A stretch of 64,000 nt of DNA from Palsa-504 sp050011155. GTDB lineage: Bacteria; Actinomycetota; Actinomycetes; Streptosporangiales; Streptosporangiaceae. The stretch is taken from contig JBEKJP010000008.1 of the NCBI GenBank assembly GCA_050011155.1, positions 32,905-96,904 of the forward strand, given 5' to 3'. Shown here in pieces: positions 31,821 to 40,322 of the stretch. Within the stretch, counting starts at the first letter, position 1. Every line of letters starts with the position of its first letter. The position numbers and the translations under genes are program-made. The notes under the pieces were generated by a model. It ran no database searches and was not told where the DNA came from. It saw nothing but the letters and a program-made list of their open reading frames with translations.

Positions 31821-32858
31821 ATGAACCCGGTGGAGAAGGTGATCAGGAAGGTCGACGCCGGCCAGAAGCGGTTCACGCCCACCGCGTTCGTCTTCGGGGT
31901 GATCAAGAAATACGGCGATGACAACGGCGGCGTGCTGGCCTCAAACCTGGCCTACTCGGCGTTCGTGTCGATCTTCCCGCTGCTGCTCATCCTGACCACG
32001 ATTCTGGGCCTGGTCGCCTCGGTCAACCCGTCGGTGCGGACCCAGGTCCTGCACGCGGTGTCGGGCCAGGTGCCGGCCATCGGGGACACTCTGACCGGCA
32101 GCGTGAAGGTGCTCAAGCGGTCGAGCATCATCGGGCTGATCATCGGCTTCGTCGGCTTGGTCTGGGGCGCGACCGGCCTGGCCCAGGCCGGTCTTTTCAC
32201 CATGGAGCAGGTGTGGAACCTGCCCGGGCCCGCCCGGCCCGGGTTCGTCCCGCGGCTGGGGCGGGCCATGCTGTTCATCGGCCTGCTCGGCGGCGGCTTG
32301 ATCGTCACGACCGCGCTCGCCAGCCTGAACACCTACCTGCTCAAGGGCTTCTGGTCCGTGGTCGGAGCCGAGGTGTCCGCTGCGGCCTTCAACGCCGGGA
32401 TGTACATCGGCGCGTTCCGTACGCTGACCCCCAAGGGGGTGCCGACCCGCCGGCTGCTGCCCGGCGCGATCACCGGTGGGATCTTGTGGACGGTCCTGCA
32501 GGTCCTCGGCACCTGGCTGGTGCATCACTACCTGCACAGCGATTCGGTGTACGGCGTGTTCGGCATCGTGCTCGGGCTGCTGGCCTGGATCTACCTGGCC
32601 GTGCAGGTCACCGTGTACGCCGCCGAGATCAACGTGGTGCTGGCCCGGCGGCTGTGGCCGCGCAGCATCGTCCAGCCGCCGCTGACCGAGGCCGACCGGG
32701 CCAGCATGGCCCTGCAGGCGCTGCAGAACCAGCGGCGGCCCGAGCAGCACATCGAGGTGACCTTCGACGACCGCGAGCCGTCCGTCTCCGAGCCAGATCG
32801 GCCCCAGTCAGATCGGCCCGACCCCCATCTACCGGCCGGGCGGGACCGGGCGCAGTGA
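31821..32858 (+). CDS. YihY/BrkB-family inner membrane protein
   Basis: 345 residues. The hallmark NLAYSAFVSIFPLLLILTT near residue 45 begins six membrane segments. A conserved LPGAITGGILWTVLQVLG and YGVFGIVLGLLAWIYLAVQ lie near 215-265. The last ~60 residues are polar (EVTFDDREPSVSEPDRPQSD). The molecular role of the family is unsettled (once labelled RNase BN in error). The ATG at 31821 is chosen because the family starts there. The end overlaps the convergent DUF4245 gene by 30 bases. Confidence 0.85.
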   Translation: MNPVEKVIRKVDAGQKRFTPTAFVFGVIKKYGDDNGGVLASNLAYSAFVSIFPLLLILTTILGLVASVNPSVRTQVLHAVSGQVPAIGDTLTGSVKVLKRSSIIGLIIGFVGLVWGATGLAQAGLFTMEQVWNLPGPARPGFVPRLGRAMLFIGLLGGGLIVTTALASLNTYLLKGFWSVVGAEVSAAAFNAGMYIGAFRTLTPKGVPTRRLLPGAITGGILWTVLQVLGTWLVHHYLHSDSVYGVFGIVLGLLAWIYLAVQVTVYAAEINVVLARRLWPRSIVQPPLTEADRASMALQALQNQRRPEQHIEVTFDDREPSVSEPDRPQSDRPDPHLPAGRDRAQ

Positions 32859-33377
32859 GGCGGCCAGCTCACGCAGCTCGGCCCACGTGGCGCTGCCGGT
32901 AACCACGACGGTGAAGCCGGCCGGGCTGGTGGCGTACAGCGACCGCTGTCCCCGGGCCGGGGTGGCGCTGAAAATCCACCCCCGCCCGCCCAGCCGGGGA
33001 GGGGACGGCTGAGCTGGAAGGAGCACCGTCCCGCCGTTGGTCATCCGGCGGACGAACGAGGTGGCCTTCGCGTTGGTCTCCTCCAGCGACGCCAGCATGC
33101 CGTCGGGCGTCGTGAAGTCGAGTGCCCAGGTGACGGTGCCCGCGCCTGCGGCGCCGCCGCTGGTCAGGGTCGAGCCGATCGCCGTCCAATCGGCCGGCAG
33201 CCCGACCGGGGCGACCGCCGGGTACGGCGCCAGCCGGGCCAGTTTCGCCTGGTCACCGCGGTAGCTGACGGCGAAGGGATAGGCGGCGTGCGGGGCCGGG
33301 ATCGCCACCACCAGGACCGCGGCGCCCAGCGCGCAGCCCAGGGCGGCCAGGCCGCCGCGCAGCACCCGGTTCAGCAC
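32829..33377 (-). CDS. DUF4245 membrane-anchored protein
   Basis: 182 residues. A signal anchor (about 8-28, GGLAALGCALGAAVLVVAI) is followed by an external domain with LPADWTAIGSTLT and TWALDFTTPDGMLASLEET, features of DUF4245. DUF4245 genes sit next to glpX in many actinobacteria, as here, where the two are divergent with about 90 bases between. The function is unknown. The C-terminal WAELRELAASLRPV is typical. Confidence 0.8.
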   Translation of the reverse strand: MLNRVLRGGLAALGCALGAAVLVVAIPAPHAAYPFAVSYRGDQAKLARLAPYPAVAPVGLPADWTAIGSTLTSGGAAGAGTVTWALDFTTPDGMLASLEETNAKATSFVRRMTNGGTVLLPAQPSPPRLGGRGWIFSATPARGQRSLYATSPAGFTVVVTGSATWAELRELAASLRPVPPGR

Positions 33378-33466
33378 AGCTCAGGTTAGCCCGGCGTGCG
33401 GGGTGGACAAGGTGGCCTCGGTGTAGCTGCATAGGATCAAAAGACGCCAGCGGAAGGACTCAAGCC

Positions 33467-34483
33467 ATGACCGCGGAGCAGCAAGCCCACGAGCCAGATA
33501 GTCACGCCCCCGACCGTAACCTGGCCCTCGAGCTAGCCCGGGTGACCGAGGCGGCGGCCATGGCCGCCGCCCGATGGGTCGGCCGGGGCGACAAGATCGG
33601 GGCCGACGCAGCCGCCGTGAACGCGATGCGGCTGTTGATCAACTCGGTGTCGATGCGCGGCGTGGTGGTCATCGGCGAGGGCGAGAAGGACAACGCGCCG
33701 ATGCTGTTCAACGGCGAGGAGGTCGGCGACGGCAGCGGGCCGGCCTGCGACGTCGCGGTCGACCCGATCGACGGCACCCGGCTGTGCGCCAACGGGATGC
33801 CGAACGCGATCTCGGTGCTGGCGGTGGCCCAGCGCGGCACGATGTACGACCCGTCCGCCGTGTTCTACATGAACAAGCTGGCCACCGGCCCGGAGGCGGC
33901 CGGCATGGTGGACGTCACCGCGCCCCCGGCGGCCAACATCCTCGCCGTGGCCCGGGCCAAGGCGTGCTCGCCGCAGGACGTCACCGTGGTCATCCTGGAC
34001 CGGCCCCGGCACGAGAAGCTGATCGCCCAGGTCCGGGAGACCGGGGCCAGGATCCACCTGATCACCGACGGCGACGTGGCCGGGGCGATCATGGCCGCGC
34101 GCTACGGTACCGGCATCGACCTGCTCCTCGGCACCGGCGGCACGCCCGAGGCGATCATCGCCGCCTGCGCCCTCAAGTGCCTGGGCGGGGTCATCCAGGG
34201 CCAGCTCGCGCCGCGCGACGACGCGGAAAGGCGCAAGGCGCTCGACGCCGGGCACGACCTGGACCGCGTGCTCACCACCGACGACCTGGTGTCCTCGGAC
34301 GACGTGTTCTTCGCCGCCAGCGGCATCACCGACGGCGAGCTGATGGCCGGGGTCAGGTACAAGTCCGGCGGCGCGACGACCCACTCGCTGGTGATGCGGT
34401 CGCGGTCGGGCACCATCCGCCGTATCGAGAGCGAGCACCAGCTCTGGAAGCTGCGCGCCTACTCCTCGGTCAACTTCGGCTGA
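33467..34483 (+). CDS. glpX: class II fructose-1,6-bisphosphatase
   Basis: 338 residues. The lithium-sensitive phosphatase signature is present: GEGEKDNAPMLFNGEEVG near 68-85 and DVAVDPIDGTRLCANGM near 95-112. GTGGTPEAIIAACALKCLGG lies near 220-240. It makes fructose-6-phosphate in gluconeogenesis. AAGGACTC precedes the ATG. It ends 14 bases inside the convergent DUF1707 gene. Confidence 0.95.
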   Translation: MTAEQQAHEPDSHAPDRNLALELARVTEAAAMAAARWVGRGDKIGADAAAVNAMRLLINSVSMRGVVVIGEGEKDNAPMLFNGEEVGDGSGPACDVAVDPIDGTRLCANGMPNAISVLAVAQRGTMYDPSAVFYMNKLATGPEAAGMVDVTAPPAANILAVARAKACSPQDVTVVILDRPRHEKLIAQVRETGARIHLITDGDVAGAIMAARYGTGIDLLLGTGGTPEAIIAACALKCLGGVIQGQLAPRDDAERRKALDAGHDLDRVLTTDDLVSSDDVFFAASGITDGELMAGVRYKSGGATTHSLVMRSRSGTIRRIESEHQLWKLRAYSSVNFG

Positions 34484-35054
34484 AGAGGCGGAACCGGCGG
34501 CTCTTGGGCGGAGTGCGGACGGCCAGCTCGCCCCCGAGCACCAGGGCCTTGACCTCGATCACCGGGGTGCCCGGGCTGGCCGGCGGCGCCGTGCCGCCGC
34601 GCTTGCGACCGAGCACCATGTGCCCGCTGACGATCACGGACACCCCGTCGGGAACGATCAGCCGGAGCCGCCCGCCGAACACCGTGGCGTACACCTGGAC
34701 CCGGCTGGACTGCAAGATGGCCTGGGTGAAGTCGACCTCGACCTCGCCGAACATGGCCGTCACGGTGAGGTTCTCCGGCACCACCCAGCGGCCGTCGCGC
34801 CGGGCCGGGCCGAAGATCCCGGAGACCGTCCGGCCGCCGTCCAGGCGCACTGGCTGCGCGGACGGCACGGCCAGGTCGGTCGTCAGCTCGGCCAGCTCGC
34901 CGAGGGTACGGGCGGCGAAGGCCTTCTGCACCCGTTCGGCATGTTCATCCGCGGTGATCCGGCCGTCGCTGTGCGCCTCGGCCAATAGTGCCACCACGCG
35001 ATCCCGGTCAGTGTCAGAAGCGCGCAGGTCACGAGGCGACGGACGCGAGGGCAT
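34470..35054 (-). CDS. DUF1707 + LiaF-like C-terminal domain protein
   Basis: 194 residues. The DUF1707 motif RASDTDRDRVVALLAEAHSD, then GRITADEHAERVQKAFAART, occupies about 10-55. The C-terminal ~110 residues (SGIFGPARRDGRWVVPENLT, MFGEVEVDFTQA, VFGGRLRLIVPDGVSV) are strand-rich like the LiaF/DUF2154 domain. No membrane segment is present. Such proteins are common in actinobacteria and may sense envelope stress; that role is inference. Confidence 0.8.
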   Translation of the reverse strand: MPSRPSPRDLRASDTDRDRVVALLAEAHSDGRITADEHAERVQKAFAARTLGELAELTTDLAVPSAQPVRLDGGRTVSGIFGPARRDGRWVVPENLTVTAMFGEVEVDFTQAILQSSRVQVYATVFGGRLRLIVPDGVSVIVSGHMVLGRKRGGTAPPASPGTPVIEVKALVLGGELAVRTPPKSRRFRLFSRS

Positions 35055-35069
35055 GCTCCATTATCCCCC

Positions 35070-35179
35070 GCGAGCCAAAGGGGCGCGCTCCCGTCTGGAC
35101 TGACGAGCGAGGAGCTTGCGACGAACGACGAGGGAAGGAGCCGACTGAGGGGCGCCGGAGGCGAGCGGGACTAGCAGGG
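35070..35179 (+). repeat. ~110-nt structured repeat, copy 1
   Basis: It begins CGCGAGCCAAAGGGG and contains GTCTGGACTGACGAGCGAGG and GGAGGCGAGCGGG. It is about 80% like 43365-43476 over its length when aligned by eye. In this copy GCTCC (35086-35090) can pair with GGAGC (35137-35141), and GGCGC (35082-35086) with GCGCC on the 3' side. The paired bases differ from those of the other copy, yet pairing is kept. It lies 70 bases upstream of a glutamine synthetase-family gene. Confidence 0.6.
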
Positions 35180-35249
35180 CGCCCCGGAGGCGAGCGGGAA
35201 AACACAGTCGGGTGTGCGTGACCGGCTCGGACGTGCTACCCATGAGGGC

Positions 35250-36650
35250 ATGACAGACGGAGCGATCGAAACGGTGCTGGAGCGGACCCGTCAGGAGGAG
35301 ATTCGCCTGGTCCGCTTCCTGTATGCCGATCACGGCGGGATCATCCGCGGGAAGGCTGCGGGCACCACACGGCTGCGGGAGCGCGTCTCCAGCGGCATCG
35401 GGCATACGGTGGCGATGATGGCCATGTCGATGCTGGACCAGCTGCAGCCGGTGGCCGGGATGGGCCCCGTCGGTGAGGTCCGGATCGTGCCGGACCCGGA
35501 GACCTTCGTCACGCTCCCCTACGCGCCGGGGGCCGGCGCGATGCTCGCGGACCTGGTCAAGCTGGACGGCTCGCCGTGGGAGGCCTGCCCGCGGACGTTC
35601 CTCAAGCAGGCCATCGTGGAACTGGCGGGCGAGGGCTACGCCATGCAGGCCGCGTTCGAGCCCGAGTTCACCGTGGGCCACCGCGAGACCTCTCCGGCCG
35701 CGCCCACCATCCCGGACCGGCTCATCCCGATCGACGACAGCTTGTGCTACTCCTCTACCGGCTTCCATCAGGGCCACAACTTCACCATGGAGCTGGTCGC
35801 GGCGATGGAGGCGCAGGGCCTGGAGGTCGAGCACTACTACCCCGAGCTGGGCCACGGCCAGCACGAGCTGTCCATCCGGCACGCGGACGCGCTGCGCGCG
35901 GCCGACAACCACGTGCTGTACCGGGAGACCGTCCGGGGGGTGGCGTTCCGCCACGGCCTGTGGGCCAGCCTGGCCCCCAAGCCCATCCCCGACCAGGCGG
36001 GCAACGGCACCCACCTGCACGGCTCGCTCGTCGAACTGGGCACCGACGGCATGCCGGGCGGGCGCAACGCGTTCTCCGACCCGGCCGACCGCAACGGCCT
36101 GTCCCCGGTGGGCTACCACTTCATCGGCGGCCTGCTCGCCCACCTGCCCGCCCTGATCGCGCTGACCTGCGCCAGCGTGAACAGCTACCGCCGCCTCGCG
36201 CCGCAGATGTGGGCCAGCGCGTACACCTGTTACGGGATGGACAACCGGGAAGCCGCGATCAGGATCTGCTCGCCGCTGCGCGGTGACCCGGGGAGTTCGG
36301 TCAACCTGGAGCTGAAGCCGTCCGACTCCAGCGCCAACCCGTACCTGGCCCTGGGCGCGTTCATCTACGCGGGCCTGGACGGCATCCGCGGCAAGCTCGA
36401 CCCGGGTGAGGCGGTCAACGTCGACCCGGCCACCCTGTCGGAAGCCGAGCGGGCCGCGGGCGGCACCCACCGGCTGCCCGCCTCGCTCAACGCGGCCCTG
36501 GACGCGCTGGAAGCCGACGAGCTGCTGATGGACCTGCTCGGCCCGCTCCGCAGCCGCGCCTACCTGGCCGTCAAGCGCTCGGAGGCGGCCCACTTCTCCC
36601 ACTCCACCGACCCCTACTACGAGTGCTTCCAGCACTTCACCAAGCTCTAG
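35250..36650 (+). CDS. glutamine synthetase-family protein (GlnA4-like)
   Basis: 466 residues. Catalytic-domain motifs are present: AAFEPEF near 143 (metal-binding Glu), YYPELGHGQHELSIRHADAL near 205, NGTHLHGSL near 255 and NSYRRLAPQMWASAY near 320. An N-terminal beta-grasp domain includes RFLYADHGGIIRGK. Sequence and length fit the actinobacterial GlnA-like enzymes that ligate glutamate to amines (ethanolamine or polyamine) rather than the main GlnA; the true amine is unknown. The ATG at 35250 follows CATGAGGGC; a GTG-type start at 35214 is less likely. Confidence 0.85.
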   Translation: MTDGAIETVLERTRQEEIRLVRFLYADHGGIIRGKAAGTTRLRERVSSGIGHTVAMMAMSMLDQLQPVAGMGPVGEVRIVPDPETFVTLPYAPGAGAMLADLVKLDGSPWEACPRTFLKQAIVELAGEGYAMQAAFEPEFTVGHRETSPAAPTIPDRLIPIDDSLCYSSTGFHQGHNFTMELVAAMEAQGLEVEHYYPELGHGQHELSIRHADALRAADNHVLYRETVRGVAFRHGLWASLAPKPIPDQAGNGTHLHGSLVELGTDGMPGGRNAFSDPADRNGLSPVGYHFIGGLLAHLPALIALTCASVNSYRRLAPQMWASAYTCYGMDNREAAIRICSPLRGDPGSSVNLELKPSDSSANPYLALGAFIYAGLDGIRGKLDPGEAVNVDPATLSEAERAAGGTHRLPASLNAALDALEADELLMDLLGPLRSRAYLAVKRSEAAHFSHSTDPYYECFQHFTKL

Positions 36651-36671
36651 CCGGGAGGGCGCCCTCCGTGG

Positions 36672-36723
36672 CATGAAAACCGGGATTCAGCGCGTCAGAA
36701 CGCACTCGAATCCCGGTTTCATG
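36672..36723. repeat. 50-nt palindromic dispersed repeat, copy 2
   Basis: CATGAAAACCGGGATTC (36672-36688) and GAATCCCGGTTTCATG (36708-36723) are inverted copies apart from one extra A; the loop contains GCGCGTCAGAACGCACT. It begins 21 bases after the glutamine synthetase-family stop, so it could also act as a terminator. The loop and right arm are nearly identical to the copy at 59366. Confidence 0.7.
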
Positions 36724-36833
36724 TCGTGGGTGACGGGCCGCGGGAGGTGCGACGGGCCGCGGGTGGTGCGGCGTGCCGTCATGGACCCGGCGTGCCCCGG
36801 CATACGTTCTCGGGAGCCTGGCGTGCCGCTTCC

Positions 36834-36895
36834 AGGTGACCCTATGTGCCACCAGTGCTGTTCTAGGTGACCCCATGTGCCACCGGTGCTGTTCT
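36834..36895. repeat. two tandem 31-bp units
   Basis: Units 36834-36864 and 36865-36895 differ at two positions. Each begins AGGTGACC and ends GTGCTGTTCT. Just before them, 36793-36808 reads GTGCCCCGGCATACG, close to sequence at 28824. Just after them is the small palindrome GTATCCC-TGG-GGATAC. From 36651 to 37009 no gene is supported. Confidence 0.6.
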
Positions 36896-37009
36896 TGCGT
36901 ATCCCTGGGGATACCCGCCTCCTGCGCGGTCCGGAATCCCGGGTGGCCGGGAGCGCGCGGTGTGCTGGTGGGCGGGGCGGCCTGGCGGCGGTGGTGGCAC
37001 ACTGATGCG

Positions 37010-38293
37010 ATGACGCCGTGGCGGGTCCGGGACTTCCACGCCGATGATCTTGATGCCGCCGCCCGGTTGTGGGACAACCCGGCGGCCAGCAGCGAGGCGC
37101 CGGCGTTCAGCTTGTCTGACCTCATCGCGGCTGTCCGGTCGCATGAGCCCGCAGTGGTCGCGGTGGCCGGCGAGGAGCTGGTGGGAGTCGCCGTCGCGAC
37201 GGTCAGCGGTGACCGGGCGTGGGTGATGCGGATCAGCCTGGCGGCCGCGTGGCGGCAACGGGGAATCGGCAGCGCGATGCTCGGCGAGCTGGAGCGGCGG
37301 CTGGTGGCGGCCGGGGTGCACCGGATCCATTGCCTGCTGGGAGGCGGAAGTGAGATCGGCGCCCTGGCGCTGGAGCACGCGGGGTACATCGCGCGTCAGG
37401 GGATGGTGTTCTACGAGCGGCTGGAGCCGGTCGATCCGGGCAGCGCCGGGGTGCTGGGCGAGCTCGGCGGCCGGATGATACGGGCCGGCGCCTGGGAGCA
37501 GCTCGGCGGCATGGTCAAGGAGAAGGAGCTGATCGAGCGGCGGGTCATCTTGCCGCTGGCGCAGCCGCAGTTGGCCGAGCGGCTGGGGCTGGTGCCGCCG
37601 CGGGCCATTGTGCTGTTCGGCCCGCCGGGAACGGGCAAGACAACCTTCGCCAAGGGTGCCGCGTCCCGGCTGGGCTGGCCGTTCGTGGAGCTGTTCCCCT
37701 CGCGGCTGGCCGGGGACTCCCCGGCCGGCCTGGCGGCCGCGCTGCGGGAGGCGTTCTCCCTGGTCGCCGAGCTGGACAAGGTGGTGCTTTTCATCGACGA
37801 GGTGGAAGAGATCGCCGGGGCGCGCCAGCCGCGCACCGTGTCCGCGACCCAGGGGGTCACCAACGAGATGCTCAAGCTCATCCCGCCGTTCCGGGAACAA
37901 GATGAGCGGCTGCTGATCTGCGCCACCAACTCGGTCCGCGCCCTGGACAGCGCGTTCTTGCGGCACGGCCGGTTCGACTACGTCATCCCGGTCGGGCCGC
38001 CCGACCCGGCCGCGCGGGCGGCGATCTGGGACCGGTACCTGGTCGCGATCCCGCACGGCGAGCTGGACATGACCGCCATCGTGGAGGAGTCGCGGCTGTT
38101 CACCCCGGCCGACATCGAGTTCGCCGCACGCAGGACCGCGCAGCATGTCTTCGAGCGCGTCATGTTCGAGCGCGGCGCCGAAGAAGCGACCACGGCCGAC
38201 ATCGTGCACGCCATCGGCCAGACCCGGCGCACCCTCACCCCGGAACTCGTGGCCGAGTTCGAGCAGGACATCCGGGACCACGCCCGGGTGTGA
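37010..38293 (+). CDS. GNAT acetyltransferase - AAA+ ATPase fusion
   Basis: 427 residues. Residues 1-140 are a GNAT domain: AAWRQRGIGSAMLGELERRL is the acetyl-CoA loop and EHAGYIARQGMVFYER the last strand. Residues ~150-425 are a Cdc48/Vps4-like AAA+ module with Walker A LFGPPGTGKTTFAKG (~201-215), Walker B VLFIDEVEEIAGAR (~258-271), sensor 1 ICATNSV (~302) and HGRFDYVIPVGPPD (~318) as in substrate-remodelling ATPases. The GNAT domain may modify targets handled by the ATPase. The ATG at 37010 starts at the GNAT fold. Confidence 0.8.
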   Translation: MTPWRVRDFHADDLDAAARLWDNPAASSEAPAFSLSDLIAAVRSHEPAVVAVAGEELVGVAVATVSGDRAWVMRISLAAAWRQRGIGSAMLGELERRLVAAGVHRIHCLLGGGSEIGALALEHAGYIARQGMVFYERLEPVDPGSAGVLGELGGRMIRAGAWEQLGGMVKEKELIERRVILPLAQPQLAERLGLVPPRAIVLFGPPGTGKTTFAKGAASRLGWPFVELFPSRLAGDSPAGLAAALREAFSLVAELDKVVLFIDEVEEIAGARQPRTVSATQGVTNEMLKLIPPFREQDERLLICATNSVRALDSAFLRHGRFDYVIPVGPPDPAARAAIWDRYLVAIPHGELDMTAIVEESRLFTPADIEFAARRTAQHVFERVMFERGAEEATTADIVHAIGQTRRTLTPELVAEFEQDIRDHARV

Positions 38294-38307
38294 CCGACGA
38301 CAGAGGT

Positions 38308-38345
38308 GGCCTGGCCGCCGGCGGCTAGCCGCCGGCGGCCAGGCC
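38308..38345. terminator. perfect 18-bp stem hairpin, bidirectional terminator
   Basis: GGCCTGGCCGCCGGCGGC (38308-38325) pairs perfectly with its reverse complement (38328-38345) around the two bases TA. It starts 15 bases after the GNAT-AAA+ stop. It also contains the stop codon and last codons of the convergent MFS gene, so the minus-strand ribosome would reach the hairpin as it terminates. Confidence 0.75.
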
Positions 38346-39851
38346 GCCCTGGCGGGGGCCGCCACCGGCGCGGAAGATGGCTTCGGAGGGCTTGGCGATG
38401 ACGCCGAGGGGCTTGGCGACGTCCTCGAGGGACTTGCCTTCGGCGTCGACGGCGAGGAACGCCGCGACGATGCCGCCGAGGATCATGGCGCCCGCGCCGA
38501 GGATGTAGCCCCAGTACAGCGAGTTGGGATCCTTGCCGGTGCCGATCAGGTGACCGTACAGGTGCGAGCCGAGCGAGCCGAAGCACTGGGCGATGGCGAA
38601 GAACACCGCGATGGCCTTGGCCCGCACTTCCAGCGGGAAGATCTCGGAGACGGTCAGGTACCCGGCGCTGGCGCCGGCCGAGGCGAAGAAGAAGATGACG
38701 GTCCAGGCCAGGGTCTGGGTGACCGCGTTGAGCACGCCCGCCTTGAACAGCTGGGCGGTGATGATCAGCAGGATGCCGGAGATCAGGTAGGTGCCGGCGA
38801 TCATCTTGCGGCGGCCGATCGTGTCGAACAGCCGCCCGATGGTCAGCGGGCCGAGCAGGTTCCCGGCGGCGAAGGCCATGAAGTAGTAGGGGGTGTTGCC
38901 CGTCTTGACGTGGAAGAAGAACTCCAGGACCAGCCCGTAGGTGAAGAAGATCGCGTTGTACAGGAACGACTGGGTGATCATCAGCGTGCCGCCGTAGATC
39001 GCCCGGGCCGGGTAGTGCTTGAACAGCGATCTCAGCAGGGCCACGTAGCCGATCTGCTCGGTCGGCCGGATCTCGATCGCCCGGTCGTCAGCCACGTCGG
39101 GCAGGCTGCCCTTGGTCGCCCTGACCTCGCCCTCGATCTCCGCGATGGAGGCCTCGGCCGCCTCCTCCCGGCCGTGCATAATCTGCCAGCGGGGGCTTTC
39201 CGGCAGGTTCCGCCGGACGAAGATGATCACCAGCGCGAGCACCGGGCCGACCACGTAGGCGATCCGCCAGCCCAGGCTGGCCGAGATGTGGTTCAGCGCG
39301 ACGAGGGTGATGATGGTGCCGAGGAAGGCGCCGGCCCAGTAGGTGCCGTTGACCGCGATGTCCACCCGGCCGCGGAACCGGGCCGGGATCATCTCGTCGA
39401 TGGCGGAGTTGATCGCGGCGTACTCGCCGCCGATGCCCATCCCGGCGATCACCCGGGTGAGGTACAAGAAGACGAACCACTCGCCGCCCTTCGGCGTCGC
39501 GGCCGTCAGGCCGGAACCGATCAGGTAGACCCCGAGGGTGACCAGGAACAGGTTCTTGCGGCCCAGCTTGTCCGACAGCTGGCCGAAGAACAGCGCCCCG
39601 ATGACCTCGCCGATCAGGTACCAGGTGGCGATGTCGGCGACGCCGCTGGCGGACATGTGCAGCGTGTTCGACTGGGTCAGGTCGGGCCCGACGTTGCTGG
39701 CGATGGTGATCTCCAGGCCGTCCAGGACCCAGGCCACACCCAGCGCCACCACCATCCGGGTGTGGAACTTGGACCAGGGCAGCCGGTCGATCCGGGCCGG
39801 GATCAGGCTCCGGATGCCTGGTTTGCCCGCCGTTTCGGGCGTTGCTGTCAT
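38325..39851 (-). CDS. MFS transporter (metabolite:proton symporter type)
   Basis: 508 residues with about 12 membrane segments. The MFS loop 2-3 motif appears as GQLSDKLGRKNLF near 95 and the RGRV element as ARFRGRVDIAVNG near 165. A charged central loop (about 235-290, GREEAAEASIAEIEGEVRAT) separates the halves. The closest pattern is the sugar/aromatic-acid:H+ group; the substrate is unknown. Upstream (39852-40322) lie ~470 bases with no gene, including an 18-bp direct repeat GCGGACGGGGGCACCGCG at about 40014 and 40047, and the fumarase promoter. Confidence 0.85.
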   Translation of the reverse strand: MTATPETAGKPGIRSLIPARIDRLPWSKFHTRMVVALGVAWVLDGLEITIASNVGPDLTQSNTLHMSASGVADIATWYLIGEVIGALFFGQLSDKLGRKNLFLVTLGVYLIGSGLTAATPKGGEWFVFLYLTRVIAGMGIGGEYAAINSAIDEMIPARFRGRVDIAVNGTYWAGAFLGTIITLVALNHISASLGWRIAYVVGPVLALVIIFVRRNLPESPRWQIMHGREEAAEASIAEIEGEVRATKGSLPDVADDRAIEIRPTEQIGYVALLRSLFKHYPARAIYGGTLMITQSFLYNAIFFTYGLVLEFFFHVKTGNTPYYFMAFAAGNLLGPLTIGRLFDTIGRRKMIAGTYLISGILLIITAQLFKAGVLNAVTQTLAWTVIFFFASAGASAGYLTVSEIFPLEVRAKAIAVFFAIAQCFGSLGSHLYGHLIGTGKDPNSLYWGYILGAGAMILGGIVAAFLAVDAEGKSLEDVAKPLGVIAKPSEAIFRAGGGPRQGGLAAGG

Positions 39852-40322
39852 CGCGTTGTTCTCCTTCAGGCGCTGACCGCGGGCCCCGATGCCCGCTGCC
39901 CGCCCGACTACCCAGCAAGCGAGCCTGAAACCGGTCAGGCGAAGGAGGCGTTCTCAGAAGGAGAGAAGAAGAATGGGGGAAGAATACAGCGGCGGCACCG
40001 CAGCCAAGCCGGACGCGGACGGGGGCACCGCGTGCTTAGCGTACATCGCGCGGACGGGGGCACCGCGCGGCGCGGCGCCGCCGCATAGCGTCACGATACA
40101 AGCTTGACGTTTCATGCACAAGTCGTGATCAGCAGGACACAGCGTTAGTTTCTGCAGTTTCCGGCCCTATTTTCGCCCATTACCTACGGAATCAGTGGGG
40201 CGCAGGGGTCCGCCGAGGCTGATGATCACCAGCTGCCCAGGCGGCGCCTGGGCCGGCCTAAGCTGGGAAACCGGGGTCTGCGGGACAGTGCCGCCCCAGG
40301 TTAACGAGTAACGAGGAGAGAC

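Noticed and set aside
35061..36674. A 537-codon minus-strand frame
   Set aside because: It is antisense to the glutamine synthetase-family gene, with low-complexity composition and no domain.
36834..36895. Two 31-bp units as a minimal CRISPR array
   Set aside because: There is no spacer between them and no cas gene in the window; they are a simple tandem duplication.
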